Both the position numbers and the translations under genes were made by a program. Shown here one piece after another: positions 18,068-27,427 of a DNA stretch of 64,000 bases. Source of the stretch: Bacillota bacterium (GTDB taxonomy: Bacteria; Bacillota; Clostridia; Acetivibrionales; DTU013); the NCBI GenBank assembly GCA_023433505.1, contig JAEZCO010000007.1:140379-204378 (forward strand), in the 5' to 3' direction. How positions within the stretch are numbered: position 1 is the stretch's first letter; every line of letters begins with the position of its first letter. Below the pieces are notes generated by a model that worked only from the letters and a program-made list of their open reading frames with translations, made no database searches and was not told the DNA's origin.

Positions 18068-19030
18068 CTAGAAAGTAATTCCGCTTCTTTCAATCCCCTG
18101 AATGAAATATTTCTGTCCGACCAGAAAAATCAGGAGGATGGGCGCCATCACAATCAGTGTCCCGATATTCTGAACCGTTGAGAATACAATCCGGTCGGTA
18201 CCGACGGAAGTGATAATATTCATCACGGCATTGACAACCGTTTGCTTTTGGCTGAAGAATATCGACGAATAGGTGATATCCGTCCATTGCCAGCAGAATG
18301 AGAATAAAAATACCGTCAGCATGCTTGAAAAGGCATTTGGCATCATGATCAGGAAATAGGTCCTGAAATATCCGTTACCGTCGATGTAGGCCGCTTCCTC
18401 CAGCTCTTTGGGCATACCTCTGTAAAACTGCCGCAAAATGTAAATATACAAACCGTTTTTGAGGCCAAGCCCGGACAAGGATAGAATTACATTGGGCCCT
18501 ACCGTGTCAATCAGCGAGGTTTTAATAAAAAGCAAATTAAAATTTCTGAATTTCAAATAGTAGGGCAAAAGCTCCGTCGTAAACGGTACAAGCATGGTGA
18601 AAATCACAAGGAAAAAGATAAGATTCACGCCCGGTACCTTGAACCTGGCAAAACCATATCCGACGAAGGAGCATATCATCACCTGGATAATAGCCGTGAC
18701 AAAGGAAATCAGTAGGCTGTTTCCAAATGCCGACGGGATATTCATGGCTTTGACGGCCCTGTTCCAAAAGTAAAGCGAGAAGGTTTTCGGTATAAATTTT
18801 ACGGTAGAATCCGACAAATCCTCCAGACTCATAAACGAAGTGATCAATTTCACAAAATACGGATAGATGATCATAAAAGCCAATCCGAAAATAATAATGT
18901 AAATTAGTGAAAGTGACAGAAATCTGCCTGATTTCCGTATTAAAAAGGCTTTCGAAAACTTCTTTTTTACATATTTTGTAATGTTTTCTAGCTGTATGTC
19001 TTTTTTCTTTTTGTTTATTCCGGTACTCAT
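18068..19030 (-). CDS. Carbohydrate ABC transporter permease (MalG-like)
   Basis: 320 aa inner-membrane permease with about six helices. The EAA loop is visible as LEEAAYIDGNGYFRTYFLIMMP, which contacts the ATPase. Start ATG 19030 has GGAGGG. It follows the binding protein at 19166-20566 and pairs with the MalF-like permease at 20764-21699 to form the second transporter of the cluster. No ATPase gene is nearby, so a shared MsmX-type ATPase is expected, as is common in Firmicutes CUT1 systems. Confidence 0.92.
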   Translation of the reverse strand: MSTGINKKKKDIQLENITKYVKKKFSKAFLIRKSGRFLSLSLIYIIIFGLAFMIIYPYFVKLITSFMSLEDLSDSTVKFIPKTFSLYFWNRAVKAMNIPSAFGNSLLISFVTAIIQVMICSFVGYGFARFKVPGVNLIFFLVIFTMLVPFTTELLPYYLKFRNFNLLFIKTSLIDTVGPNVILSLSGLGLKNGLYIYILRQFYRGMPKELEEAAYIDGNGYFRTYFLIMMPNAFSSMLTVFLFSFCWQWTDITYSSIFFSQKQTVVNAVMNIITSVGTDRIVFSTVQNIGTLIVMAPILLIFLVGQKYFIQGIERSGITF

Positions 19031-19097
19031 TCAATCCCTCCTTGCGCAGCCCTCTGGAATACCCTTGCCGCTGATTAGACCGAAGATTTTGTGTAGA

Positions 19098-19129
19098 GGT
19101 ATGCTGCCATACTCCTCCGGCAGCATACC
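19098..19129 (-). terminator. Intercistronic stem-loop after the binding-protein gene
   Basis: An 11-bp perfect stem (GGTATGCTGCC and complement) with a 10-base loop lies between the binding-protein stop and the next permease. No U-tract follows, so it is more likely an mRNA-stabilising or partial attenuation structure than a full terminator. Confidence 0.5.
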
Positions 19130-19165
19130 CTCCATCAACTGATTTTAAAAGATGCAGCAGCGGAA

Positions 19166-20566
19166 TCAGTTCAGCTTTTCATCAATCTTACTCTGCATTG
19201 TATCTTTGATTGCCTCCATTGCGGCTGCAGGTGTCTGCGCTCCGCCGGCCACAGGGTCCAATGCCCCCATCCAGCTGCCTTCACCGAAAATAAGGTCCGC
19301 AATGTAAACATAATTCAAATCGGTAACGTCGTTTAGCATCAAGTAGTTTTTAAAGCTTTCACTGTCTCTGAAATTTTCCTTTTCCATGGCTGCCACCCTG
19401 CTTTGGTATTCATAGCCCGGAATTTCCTTGAAGATCTGGTTCAAAATGAACATTGCCTTTTCCTTCTCTTCCTGGTTTTTGTTCAAAGGCATTGAAAATA
19501 CACGGAACCCGGAAATAAAGGAGTGATAGGTGTCTGTGTCGGGACCTTTGGGAAAGGGTACCAATCCGTAATCATCCTTCATTTCGTTTATATAGCCGGT
19601 AACGATCCAATCGTTATAGGGCAGGAAAAGTATGGGGGTATCCCTCCATGCATAGATGGGGGCATCCCAATCGCCTTCCGGCTTGGGCGCAACAACCTTG
19701 AGCGTATTGTACAGGTCAAAATACAGCTGTACGCCGGCGATGCATTTCGGGTCCTGACCGTTGAAAACAAATTTACCGTCGTCCTTTTTAATCACAGGCA
19801 TGGCGCCGTTAGAGTTGACGACAGCGATTGCAAGGCTTTCATCCATGGGGATGATACCGTAGGAATCGTTTTTACCGTCATTATTGGTATCTTTGGTTGC
19901 GGCTGCACAATATTCCTTGAACTTATCCCAGGTCCATTCGTTTCTTGCCATCAAATCATAAATGGGCTCCAAATTCAGCCGTTTCAGCATGGAGGTGTTG
20001 ACAAAAAGGCCCGATTTGTCCGTATTTTCATTAAAGACTCCGTAAATTTTGTCCCCTTCGGTGGCAAGCTTCGTCGGAACGGTGTTCCACACCGGGTTGT
20101 TGGGCTCAAAGGTACCGATGGCAGCCATGTTTTCCAGCAATCCGTTTTTCTTTAACGGAAAATAGACCAGCGCCGTGGAATCAAGAAAATCACAGTATTT
20201 CTGACCTGCATTAATGGCTGTTGTAGCCTTTTCAATGCTTGCCGTCCAATCCCCTGTTTTTACGAGGTTGATTTTACAGTTGTAGGTTTTTTCCACTTCG
20301 GCAACCTGAGCCAGGAATTTTTCATTGTATTCCGAAACTCCATCATCATCGCTGCCAATCCACGTTTGTGCCCAGTCCGACATCAATGAAAACTCATATC
20401 CGCCGAGATCTTTCGGTGCAGGCTCAGTCGTTGCAGCAGCTGTGGTCGAGGCAGCTGCGGTTGCCTGTGTGGTTTCCTCCGGCTTGCTGCCGCAAGCTGC
20501 AAATGTAAGCACAAATACACATACCATCACAATTGCAAATACTTTTTTGATCATTTCCCTTTTCAT
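19166..20566 (-). CDS. Extracellular sugar-binding lipoprotein (ABC transporter)
   Basis: 466 aa family 1 solute-binding protein. The signal peptide ends in the lipobox LTFAAC, followed by a Thr/Ala-rich tether (TTQATAAASTTAAATTE) before the binding fold. Start ATG 20566 has GAAGGAAGG upstream; earlier in-frame codons have none. It should deliver an oligosaccharide to the permeases 20764-21699 and 18068-19030. A 197-base gap before it may carry an extra promoter, and a stem-loop follows it; both suggest higher expression than its neighbours. Confidence 0.92.
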   Translation of the reverse strand: MKREMIKKVFAIVMVCVFVLTFAACGSKPEETTQATAAASTTAAATTEPAPKDLGGYEFSLMSDWAQTWIGSDDDGVSEYNEKFLAQVAEVEKTYNCKINLVKTGDWTASIEKATTAINAGQKYCDFLDSTALVYFPLKKNGLLENMAAIGTFEPNNPVWNTVPTKLATEGDKIYGVFNENTDKSGLFVNTSMLKRLNLEPIYDLMARNEWTWDKFKEYCAAATKDTNNDGKNDSYGIIPMDESLAIAVVNSNGAMPVIKKDDGKFVFNGQDPKCIAGVQLYFDLYNTLKVVAPKPEGDWDAPIYAWRDTPILFLPYNDWIVTGYINEMKDDYGLVPFPKGPDTDTYHSFISGFRVFSMPLNKNQEEKEKAMFILNQIFKEIPGYEYQSRVAAMEKENFRDSESFKNYLMLNDVTDLNYVYIADLIFGEGSWMGALDPVAGGAQTPAAAMEAIKDTMQSKIDEKLN

Positions 20567-20763
20567 TTCAATACCTTCCTTCTTTCTTATTTTTTCGCTC
20601 CTTCGAAATTTTTCCTGAAACCTTTTTATCATTAACACCGCTTAATGAACCGGTATTCTCCAAAGGCCGCCGGCGGAATTGAATTCCATCCTTTGTCCGA
20701 ACAGCCGGTTTATCCTGCGGTTATTATGAACCTGTTGCTTTTGCCATTCCCGTCCTGTCCTCT

Positions 20764-21699
20764 TTATTCGTCATAGTAAAATATCAGCCGTGAAATGATA
20801 AAGTAGATGACAAGTAAAATACATCCCGCCGACAGGAAGTACATCCAGGTCATTGCGGCGCCATAGCCGTAATCGCCGCCGATGAAAGTGGTATTGCTGA
20901 TTAATTTTGTCAATTCGCTTCTGGGGTCCAGGAAGGAATCAACGATTGTATAAATTGTATTCACCAGCAGCATCGGACTCACAACGGGAAGCGTTATTTT
21001 CCAGAAGGCTTCCCATTTACTGCAGCCTTCAACATGAGATGCTTCGTATAAGGAAACAGGAACACTCTGAAGCGCCGACAGGTATATCAGGATCTGGACG
21101 CCTGAGCTGATCAGTACAAAATACAACTTGTCTATCGCCGAAATTACATATTTAAGTATGGCTGTGCCGACGGTCCCCCCCATCCCCAGGGAAACATAAA
21201 AATCAATCAGCTTGCTTACATTCAGCAATCCACCGGCACTTGCCGTAGTACTCATATTCGCAGCAGCGCCATACATGCTGGTAATCATATCGGTGGCTTC
21301 AATTTTTGCTATGATTCCGGTGGATACAATTACGGGGATAAAGAACAATGCCCGCGCAAAACCTCTCAGCCTGAACCTCTGATTCAAAATATTCGCAATC
21401 AAAAAGGAAAATATAAGGACAATGGGCACATTCGCCGCAAGGCTGATCAATATTTTAATCAAGGTCTGCTTAAAGGTCACATCCACATTCCAGCCTTTAT
21501 TGTAATTTGCCAGACCGATAAAATTCTGGACCAATCCGCCGTTGGGATTATTTTTAACCTCATTCAAGCTGAAGGCAAAGGATTGGACCATGGCCGGAAC
21601 AAACAGGTAGACGAGGCCTATGATAACGGGAAGCAGAAAGACGTAGCCTGCCAGTGTATTTCTTGTTTTTCCGGATAACTTGATATTCATGATTCTCAT
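20764..21699 (-). CDS. Sugar ABC transporter permease (MalF-like)
   Basis: 311 aa permease; hydrophobic segments begin with YVFLLPVIIGLVYLFVPAM. The EAA loop reads LYEASHVEGCSKWEAFWKITLP. Start ATG 21699 overlaps the stop of the DUF5696-like gene (ATGA), with AGGAGG nine bases upstream, indicating translational coupling. An insertion between helices (MITSMYGAAANMSTTASAGG) is longer than usual. It pairs with the permease at 18068-19030. Confidence 0.9.
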   Translation of the reverse strand: MRIMNIKLSGKTRNTLAGYVFLLPVIIGLVYLFVPAMVQSFAFSLNEVKNNPNGGLVQNFIGLANYNKGWNVDVTFKQTLIKILISLAANVPIVLIFSFLIANILNQRFRLRGFARALFFIPVIVSTGIIAKIEATDMITSMYGAAANMSTTASAGGLLNVSKLIDFYVSLGMGGTVGTAILKYVISAIDKLYFVLISSGVQILIYLSALQSVPVSLYEASHVEGCSKWEAFWKITLPVVSPMLLVNTIYTIVDSFLDPRSELTKLISNTTFIGGDYGYGAAMTWMYFLSAGCILLVIYFIISRLIFYYDE

Positions 21700-24320
21700 T
21701 GTTTCCCGCCTCCTTTTACCAGAATAAAGTCTTTTGCCGGTATCTCCGTCCCCATGAACGTTTCGGGTGTATTGCCGTAATTGACGCATACCCTACTGCC
21801 GTCCTCATAGGTTGTAACTGTTACCTGGCCCAGCCTTTGATGATTTTCTATCGTCAGCGGCTGAAGCTTTTCCAGACACGCCTGCAGTTTTTTATAGTTT
21901 TTCACAGCTTCATCATATCCGCTGCGATAATTAATGCCGGTGTAGATATTCTGTAAAAAGGAATCCCTCATGCTGGAATCCGGCTCCGCAATCCACGTAT
22001 ACCCCAGGGCTGATCCCGTTTCAGCCGTTTCCAGCAGGCAGCGGCTTAAATCGCCGCTGAGATTGTAAGACTCGCCGGCATAATTGATATACCCATGCAA
22101 AACAATTTGAGTAAAGGGCACACTGTAGTCCGTGGACTTGAAATAGCTGTCGGAAAGCGGCATCCCGGCAATCATGTCCGCATATTTGAGATAGTCCGCC
22201 GCTCCGCCCTTGATCAGCACTTTATACCCCTGATCCTTCAGGTATTGATAATTTTCCTTTGCAATGGCTACGGCCCTATCCCGGGTGATCTCCGCATTTT
22301 TTCTGAAATCCGAATGTACCTTTTTCCCGAAATCCCCGAGAGAGACAGCCTTTATTCCGAATTTTCCGGCGGATGCCACCGCCCCTTTCAAGGTTTTACC
22401 GGTTACTGCCGGCGAAAGGAGACTTATTTGAAGCATACTGTCGGCATAGGGTATCTGAAACACCGGGTGCAGGATCGTATCCTCTGCAGCCTTCTGCAAA
22501 ACGGTCCTGGAGGCTTGCACATTGGGGTTGAAGCCATCGAAAAGCTTATTTTTCCCCACGGTCAAAAGGTCAATGTCAGGGTAGAAGGCGACGCCCATTT
22601 CGTCCATTTTCCGGACCAGGGAGGTGAAATCCTTTTTGCCGCCCAGCACAGCAATGGGCTTCAGCGTTTTATTATAGGAGCTGAAATATCCGTCGTTACA
22701 CCATCCCAGGTACTTAACGCTCAGAGAGGCTACTCCGTCCTTTAAAAGGCTTTCCGCTATCCTTCCGGCCTGCTCATAGGTTGTAAGCTTCTGGTCGGCA
22801 TTTACCCGAAAGCCGAAATAGGATTTTACCTTTTGAATGTCACCGATAAGCTCTACGAAGAAAGGATACCGGGTATCGTTGGGAAGTCTTTTGATCTCTC
22901 CTTTTTTCTCCAGATAGCTCCGGTAATATTTGGCCATTCCGACATAGCTCTTACTGTCTTTTGCCAGAAAGGCATACCTTATCTGTATATCCTCGCCCAT
23001 TGTTTTCTGGGGGTAAATATTTGAAAATTGCCGGTCCCGTCTATTCCCATAATTGATCACATCGCTGCTTAATACAATAAAATCAGGTCTTGCAGTGTTA
23101 TAAGGCATTTCAACCGTCGCCGTATCCGCTTTCAATACCGCTGAGGATATTCCTCCTTCGATGATTCCGAAAAGAGCATTGTTCTCCGAGGTTACTCCGA
23201 AAACAGGTAATAGGCATTCATTTGCCAGCACACTGCTGCGGTTTGTCATAATTGACGTATCTTTTGAAGCATCATACCCATACAGCGTTAATGCCAGGGA
23301 GCTCATCCCCTGAATTCTTTTTGTCATCGTATCCATGATGGCTCCCGAGCCATCGGGCATAAAAATCTCACCCGGCTCTCCGCCTTGTATGGAGCCGAAA
23401 TACTTTAACAATTCAATGTTTGTCATGTGAAATTTTTTGGGAGAGGCAAAGCTTGCCTTTGGTATTCTTACAACGAGATTCTCCTGGTCCAGAGAGAATT
23501 CGACGGTGATGTTAAACGCCGGCTCTTTGGTCGTATCCTTGCTGGCGGCAACCTTTTCCTGGTCTGCGGTTATAATGTCCAGCGTCAGGTCCGTTTTCGC
23601 CAGATACTGATTTAAGGCTACTTTTTTACGGTTCGTCACGGTTTTTCTGATTTCATACACGGGAATTGTACTGATATTTGGGTATGCGGCACGCAGGATG
23701 TCCCTGTCCGACTGGGCTCTCAGTTTTTCAATTTCCTGGTCGCTGATGAGCCGGTAATTCTTTTTGATATCGGCCTTCTCTTCCTCCGTAAGCTTCGGAG
23801 AATTCAGGATATATTCCTCAAAGGTTTCAACCGAAAGCACCTCCGGCACCAGGTCCGAATTGGGATCGGTCCCCACCAGAAAATCGACCGACAGGGTGCG
23901 GGCTCCGTTTTCCGGTTTATGGACGGTGTACTGATGAAGCAGCACACTGTTTTTATACGAACTCATCGTAAAAGCTTTACTCTCGTCATCAAAATAACTG
24001 ATGGTAAATAACGACCCGATTTCCGATTGAAGATCCTCGTCCTGTATACTGCCGTTTGTCTCCCAATCCAGGGGATTGGAAAGAAACACTGAGCCGTCCT
24101 TTTTATTTTTTACTGCAAACTGAGTTGTTGCTTCATCCATATAAAATTCCAAAGCATCATTTTCCATCATCAGCTTCAATTCCGGCGAAATTTCCTGTAA
24201 CACGATTCCCCGGGAGGAATTATTCTGCTCCGAATACACCGTATCCAGGGAGAGGACCGGCACAGCGGCCAAAATCAATATAAATGCCACCAATCGTTTT
24301 ATTACTTTCAACACCAACAC
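21696..24320 (-). CDS. DUF5696-like secreted or membrane-anchored protein, possible glycosidase fold
   Basis: 874 aa with an N-terminal signal or anchor (IKRLVAFILILAAVPVL). I recognise it as resembling the DUF5696 proteins that accompany ABC sugar transporters; no function is established. The N-terminal half is beta-rich. From about residue 460 (YPFFVELIGDI) onward the pattern looks like a TIM barrel, with VSLKYLGWC-like strands and conserved acidic residues (FYPDIDLLTV, AVSLGDFGKK), and a C-terminal beta domain follows. Start GTG 24320 has AGGAGG. Coupled to the downstream permease by an ATGA overlap, it probably processes or presents the glycan at the importer. This is inference. Confidence 0.68.
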   Translation of the reverse strand: MLVLKVIKRLVAFILILAAVPVLSLDTVYSEQNNSSRGIVLQEISPELKLMMENDALEFYMDEATTQFAVKNKKDGSVFLSNPLDWETNGSIQDEDLQSEIGSLFTISYFDDESKAFTMSSYKNSVLLHQYTVHKPENGARTLSVDFLVGTDPNSDLVPEVLSVETFEEYILNSPKLTEEEKADIKKNYRLISDQEIEKLRAQSDRDILRAAYPNISTIPVYEIRKTVTNRKKVALNQYLAKTDLTLDIITADQEKVAASKDTTKEPAFNITVEFSLDQENLVVRIPKASFASPKKFHMTNIELLKYFGSIQGGEPGEIFMPDGSGAIMDTMTKRIQGMSSLALTLYGYDASKDTSIMTNRSSVLANECLLPVFGVTSENNALFGIIEGGISSAVLKADTATVEMPYNTARPDFIVLSSDVINYGNRRDRQFSNIYPQKTMGEDIQIRYAFLAKDSKSYVGMAKYYRSYLEKKGEIKRLPNDTRYPFFVELIGDIQKVKSYFGFRVNADQKLTTYEQAGRIAESLLKDGVASLSVKYLGWCNDGYFSSYNKTLKPIAVLGGKKDFTSLVRKMDEMGVAFYPDIDLLTVGKNKLFDGFNPNVQASRTVLQKAAEDTILHPVFQIPYADSMLQISLLSPAVTGKTLKGAVASAGKFGIKAVSLGDFGKKVHSDFRKNAEITRDRAVAIAKENYQYLKDQGYKVLIKGGAADYLKYADMIAGMPLSDSYFKSTDYSVPFTQIVLHGYINYAGESYNLSGDLSRCLLETAETGSALGYTWIAEPDSSMRDSFLQNIYTGINYRSGYDEAVKNYKKLQACLEKLQPLTIENHQRLGQVTVTTYEDGSRVCVNYGNTPETFMGTEIPAKDFILVKGGGKQ

Positions 24321-24332
24321 TTTCCCCTCCTT

Positions 24333-24971
24333 TTAAAGCCAGCGTAAAGAGGCTTCCTGAAAGATTATCATGACAAAGGCTGCGATCTGTTGTATCAAAG
24401 ATACGACCAGCATCGATAAAAACAACAGGATTCCCATGCAAACAACGGAAAGCAGTATCGTCAATATGGCTTTCAATATTGTATATTGATGGGTCACAAT
24501 CACACTGATGAAAATCAATAAACCGGACCAGAAGATGGAAATTCCCATAAACACATTCAGAAACAAATTTTCATCCAGCGTTACAAAATTGCTTAAGACC
24601 GTTAACGGCACGATAAACAGGATCATCGGGACCAGGCAATAGGCTGTTGAAACCGCGATATCCTTCATGCTGCCTTCCCCGTCGAGAAGCGTTGTCAGGC
24701 TCCAATTCGACACGATCCACAGTACATAGGGTAAAACAATTTTCGCGATCTCGATAATCAGTCCCACTTTGTCCCTTTGCTGCTGGGTAACCGCAAAAAA
24801 CCCTGAGAATTGATATTGTGACAATCTTGCAGCCAGCAATAAAAACACAATGCAAAAGGCGGAAGCAAGACTCCCCTTCTTTTCATGCTTTAAATCCCAA
24901 AACCCGTCAAAGGGCCGTACAACCACATGCAAACCATAGCGGACCTGCGACAAAACCACTTTAGCGTCCAT
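24333..24971 (-). CDS. Yip1-family integral membrane protein
   Basis: 212 aa with a soluble N-terminus containing RPFDGFWDLKHEKKGS, followed by about five hydrophobic segments; this pattern and the phrase around LLDGEGSMKDIAVSTAYCLVP match bacterial Yip1-domain proteins. ATG 24971 follows GGGAGGT and overlaps the upstream stop by 11 bases, showing tight coupling with the NHL/TPR protein. The role is unknown; it may be an accessory membrane subunit or scaffold for the transporter. Confidence 0.72.
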   Translation of the reverse strand: MDAKVVLSQVRYGLHVVVRPFDGFWDLKHEKKGSLASAFCIVFLLLAARLSQYQFSGFFAVTQQQRDKVGLIIEIAKIVLPYVLWIVSNWSLTTLLDGEGSMKDIAVSTAYCLVPMILFIVPLTVLSNFVTLDENLFLNVFMGISIFWSGLLIFISVIVTHQYTILKAILTILLSVVCMGILLFLSMLVVSLIQQIAAFVMIIFQEASLRWL

Positions 24972-26514
24972 TTCGCACCTCCCGGACCAATGCATTGATA
25001 CGTTTGTAGATTGAATAAAGGATGGCGGCAGCCAGTATCAAAATAAGGACTGCAAAAATGTAGATATTATATTTTTGTATGACTTCCTTGCGGTAATGCT
25101 TAAAGGCCTCCGACGCATATTGCCCATTGAACCCGATGGTTTTGAAATAATCAAGGGACTCCTTGTACTGCCCTTTCCTGAGCAGTATTTTACCGATGGA
25201 CTGATAAGCCAGGGAATTATTGGCGTTATATCTGAGAATTTTTTGACATTCCAGGTAGGCATCATCGTAATCCCCTTTATAATATGCGCTTACGGATTTA
25301 TTAATAGCCTTGCCGTATTCCGTAGGCTCAAACTCCGTTATTGTTCCCGTCCCATAGTCAAGAATGAAATAATTCTCTCCCAGTCTTTCGATTGCCCTCG
25401 GGCTTTTGAAGGTCCCGAGCTGGCCGCCCTTGACCTGGTAACCTGCCGCTCCGGTACCGAACACATACATGAAATCACCGTCGCCGTTATAACAGAATAT
25501 TTTGCCCATACTGGTTTCAAGCAAGGCATAAACATCCTCACCGCCATAAACCACGTCCACAAAGTTTGGCCACCATCCAAGGGCGGTGTCTCCCAGCGGA
25601 GGAAGGACATCATATTTTAACACGTTCTCTCCCTTCGGATTGAGCTTCTTAACCGGCGACGCGTCTTCATCCACCTCCAGATCACTGACGCTGCCGGGCG
25701 CCGCATTTGCCTGCGTGAAAATCTCGGATGCATAAGCTGCTGTCTGCGTCTGACTGACAGCATAAATAAATGACGCTTCGTCAAAAGTAAAATTATCAAA
25801 CTCCGTAGGGACAAAATTCAGCATCTTGCTCTTCTGTTCCTTGGTCATGAAAAAGCGATAAATCGTTTGCCACAAATCCGGTTTGACCGGCGGGGCACCG
25901 GTAAAGCCCGTAAATTCCCCCTCCGCACTCAGTTCCATTATCCCCTTGTTCATTCCCCGGAGGATGACATACATCCTGCCGCCCATATCCACAAGCACTT
26001 TTGCAGGTAAATATTTAAACTGATTGACATCGTTTGACAAGAGTATGTCCGGCTGCGTAAAAATCCTGACGCACTTGAAATTCTCATCAAAAACGATGAT
26101 TCTGCCATTTTCGGTATCACAAACATAAATTTGCTTTGAGTACCTGTCCGAATATAAGCCTTCCGGTTGTTTGAAGGTTTCGGTATGGCCGTCATAGGTA
26201 AATTCCGTAATGACCCGCTGTACATTAAACTGCTGATCGCATTGCAAAATACGGTTGTTTCCCGTATCTACGACAAACATGATTTTACGAACGGGGTCCG
26301 AAACCACATCCTCGGGTCCCTTCAATCCGCCGCAGTCGCCGAAAACATATTCCTTCACCGGCGTATATGCGGCAGGGGCCAGCCAATAGCCTGTCGCCCC
26401 GCTCTTATCTACGTCAACGGTATAGGACGCATAAGGGACGAAAGCATAAGCGCCATTTGAAAACAAGACCCAAACAAGTAACAGAGAAAATATAACTGCG
26501 ATTCGCTTCCTCAA
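24961..26514 (-). CDS. NHL-repeat beta-propeller/TPR membrane protein
   Basis: 517 aa. A signal peptide (RIAVIFSLLLVWVLFSNGAYA) is followed by a beta-propeller with NHL-type blades (PEDVVSDPVRKIMFVVDTGNNRI, QPEGLYSDRYSKQIYVCDTENGRI, FKSPRAIERLGENYFILDYG) over about 55-400. Two TPR-like helical pairs follow (about 405-470) and then a single transmembrane helix (IYIFAVLILILAAAILYSIY) with a short basic tail. Start is TTG 26514 behind GGAGG. The extracellular propeller with membrane anchor suggests a protein- or glycan-binding partner of the neighbouring importer. Function not established. Confidence 0.78.
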   Translation of the reverse strand: MRKRIAVIFSLLLVWVLFSNGAYAFVPYASYTVDVDKSGATGYWLAPAAYTPVKEYVFGDCGGLKGPEDVVSDPVRKIMFVVDTGNNRILQCDQQFNVQRVITEFTYDGHTETFKQPEGLYSDRYSKQIYVCDTENGRIIVFDENFKCVRIFTQPDILLSNDVNQFKYLPAKVLVDMGGRMYVILRGMNKGIMELSAEGEFTGFTGAPPVKPDLWQTIYRFFMTKEQKSKMLNFVPTEFDNFTFDEASFIYAVSQTQTAAYASEIFTQANAAPGSVSDLEVDEDASPVKKLNPKGENVLKYDVLPPLGDTALGWWPNFVDVVYGGEDVYALLETSMGKIFCYNGDGDFMYVFGTGAAGYQVKGGQLGTFKSPRAIERLGENYFILDYGTGTITEFEPTEYGKAINKSVSAYYKGDYDDAYLECQKILRYNANNSLAYQSIGKILLRKGQYKESLDYFKTIGFNGQYASEAFKHYRKEVIQKYNIYIFAVLILILAAAILYSIYKRINALVREVRNGR

Positions 26515-26528
26515 TCGGACATTGCCTC

Positions 26529-27425
26529 CTATTCTTTGATTCCTGAAGTTGACATCGTGGTTACCACATTACTTTGTGTAACAATAAAAACGATAATGGG
26601 TATGGACATCATAAAGACAGAAACTGCAGAGCCTACGCCGGCCCTTGCGATACTGCCCGTAACAATCTGGCTCATGGCGAAGTTCAACGTTTTCAGGTTT
26701 TCCTTGTAAATATAGATGGAAGAGCCCATGCCCCATAAATTTTGTACGGAGAAAAGCGTCAATGTAAGCCACGCGGGCTTTACCAGGGGCATCGCTATAA
26801 ACCAGTAAATCTGAAGCTCGTTAAAGCCATCCATCTTTGCGGATTCCAACAGCGATTTCGGAACATTCTGCTCCATAAAGGGCTTCATCAGGAATAAACC
26901 CAGAGGTGATGCCAGATAAGGTACGATGATGGATTTATAGGTGTCAATCCAGCCAAGCTTGGACATCGTCAAATAATTGGGAATTGCCGTAACAGCGCCG
27001 CTGAACATCAACGCAAGGAGGATTAAGGCATAAAAGGCTTTTGAGCCGGGAAATTTGTACATTGCCAGCGCGTATGCACAAAGGGAGGCAAACAGAATGT
27101 GGCCCAGGGTCCCTGCGACCGTTATGAATACGGTATTAAAAATATATCTTGAAAAGGGTACCCACGAATTGGCCATGAGGTTGAATAAATCGGTAAAATT
27201 CTGCGTCGTTGGCTTTATGGGGAAAAATTTCGGCGGAAATATAAACAGCTCGTTCATTGGTTTAAAGGCGCTGCTGATTGCAAAAACCAAAGGCAGTACC
27301 ATAATCATTGCCAGAATTCCGAGAAATAAAAATATGACAAGATCCACCTGAATAGAACGGGTTTGAGAGCGTTTCAGTTTTTTGGCGAGCTGTATCGTGC
27401 GTTTTGACCTTCTTCTTTTCAGCAT
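26529..27425 (-). CDS. Carbohydrate ABC transporter permease (MalG-like)
   Basis: 298 aa permease with a basic N-terminus (MLKRRRSKRTIQLAKKL) and six predicted helices. The EAA loop is LLESAKMDGFNELQIYWFIAMP. Start ATG 27425 lies two bases after the preceding stop, with GGTGGGG upstream. It pairs with the MalF-like permease 27428-28390 to form the first transporter of the cluster, served by the large modular binding protein. Confidence 0.92.
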   Translation of the reverse strand: MLKRRRSKRTIQLAKKLKRSQTRSIQVDLVIFLFLGILAMIMVLPLVFAISSAFKPMNELFIFPPKFFPIKPTTQNFTDLFNLMANSWVPFSRYIFNTVFITVAGTLGHILFASLCAYALAMYKFPGSKAFYALILLALMFSGAVTAIPNYLTMSKLGWIDTYKSIIVPYLASPLGLFLMKPFMEQNVPKSLLESAKMDGFNELQIYWFIAMPLVKPAWLTLTLFSVQNLWGMGSSIYIYKENLKTLNFAMSQIVTGSIARAGVGSAVSVFMMSIPIIVFIVTQSNVVTTMSTSGIKE

Positions 27426-27427
27426 GG

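Noticed and set aside
17881..18093. Short minus-strand open frame overlapping the start of the 1239-aa gene
   Set aside because: It has no ribosome site or known motif and mostly overlaps the large gene; kept only as a hint of a possible frameshift.
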